This document shows, piece after piece, positions 49,631 through 49,766 of a stretch of 49,766 nt of DNA; position 1 is the stretch's first letter, and every line of letters starts with the position of its first letter. Origin of the DNA: Rhodospirillales bacterium (GTDB taxonomy: Bacteria; Pseudomonadota; Alphaproteobacteria; Rhodospirillales; WMHbin7); the NCBI GenBank assembly GCA_016214125.1, contig JACRPC010000026.1, positions 1-49,766 of the forward strand, written 5' to 3'. The notes under the pieces were generated by a model. The model saw only the letters and a list, made by a program, of their open reading frames with translations, was not told where the DNA came from and made no database searches. The position numbers were made by a program, and so were the translations under genes.

Positions 49631-49766
49631 GAGCGTCGTGCGTTTAATCTGACGCATATCCGGCTGCCTTGAGATAGTTCCAGCATTCTTCTGGTGAATA
49701 GAGTTGGCAGACGTCGCCGATGGCTCTCCAGAGGGCGTCGAAGGTCCGAGCTTTGACGTGCCTGAG
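49631..49766 (-). mobile_element. IS630-like insertion element, one end only
   Basis: The element seems to begin at GAGCGTCGTGCGTTTAA (49631 on) directly after a TA (49629-49630), the usual target of IS630-family elements. The rest runs past the window end, so the second end and target duplication cannot be checked. It was inserted 3 bp beyond the liuE stop codon, without harming the gene. Confidence 0.65.
49644..49766 (-). CDS. IS630-family transposase, C-terminal 40 residues
   Basis: The minus-strand frame gives ...ARTFDALWRAIGDVCQLYSP and then EECWNYLKAAGYASD before TAA. The RT...ALW..IG......PEEC.NY...AGY pattern is the C-terminal end of IS630-type DDE transposases. The catalytic residues lie outside the window. 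The partial nature is due to the window edge, not to a seen mutation. Confidence 0.8.
   Translation of the reverse strand, partial: LRHVKARTFDALWRAIGDVCQLYSPEECWNYLKAAGYASD

Overview
The window is high-GC DNA with tight ATGA start/stop overlaps. The gene content points to an alphaproteobacterium, most likely of the Rhodospirillales: a podovirus-type prophage set, a LiuR-controlled leucine catabolic operon, an Mla-type lipid transporter and a malic enzyme-phosphotransacetylase fusion. The genus cannot be fixed from the sequence.

Positions 1-17.0 kb hold a phage-derived block read almost entirely on the minus strand. In transcription order it runs: two conserved small phage proteins; a 424-bp leader with two near-identical promoter/leader units; a polyproline protein, portal, Bbp19-like protein, scaffold, major capsid and probable decoration protein; an M23 peptidase; an accessory island (Sel1 lipoprotein-like protein, CPBP protease, and a secreted protein on the other strand); T7-like tail tubular proteins A and B, a core-like protein and a modular tail fibre; then holin, overlapping i-/o-spanin genes, terminase genes, a membrane protein and a SleB-type endolysin. 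Rho-independent hairpins follow several of these genes. A divergent S24 (LexA/CI-like) autoprotease repressor at 17.0-17.7 kb shares a symmetrical promoter with the phage operon. No integrase, replication gene or attachment site is visible, but the block runs up to the left edge.

Positions 17.9-26.5 kb are a compact minus-strand operon of ten genes: secreted alpha/beta hydrolase, TPR-methyltransferase, GAF-PP2C phosphatase, RsbW-like kinase, STAS protein, MlaE, MlaF, MlaD, an auxiliary lipoprotein and an RNA m5U methyltransferase. It joins a partner-switching phosphorylation module to a phospholipid ABC transporter whose own complex needs a STAS subunit.

Positions 26.5-32.8 kb carry a 1030-residue TPR-glycosyltransferase-FkbM-methyltransferase fusion, lipB, a tRNA-Leu(GAG) gene and maeB.

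Positions 32.8-49.6 kb are the leucine/isovalerate region. liuR (MerR family) is followed by two hotdog thioesterases, a convergent PAS-GGDEF-EAL gene, and a 13-gene plus-strand operon: isovaleryl-CoA dehydrogenase, thiolase, RidA, SDR, beta-carbonic anhydrase, a second acyl-CoA dehydrogenase, HCCA isomerase-like protein, rhodanese, methylcrotonyl-CoA carboxylase beta, methylglutaconyl-CoA hydratase, a membrane protein with a pore-loop-like C-terminus, carboxylase alpha and HMG-CoA lyase. The same perfect 16-bp palindrome lies in the promoters of the thioesterase pair and of the main operon, marking a two-site LiuR regulon. The right edge cuts into an IS630-like element inserted 3 bp past the last gene.
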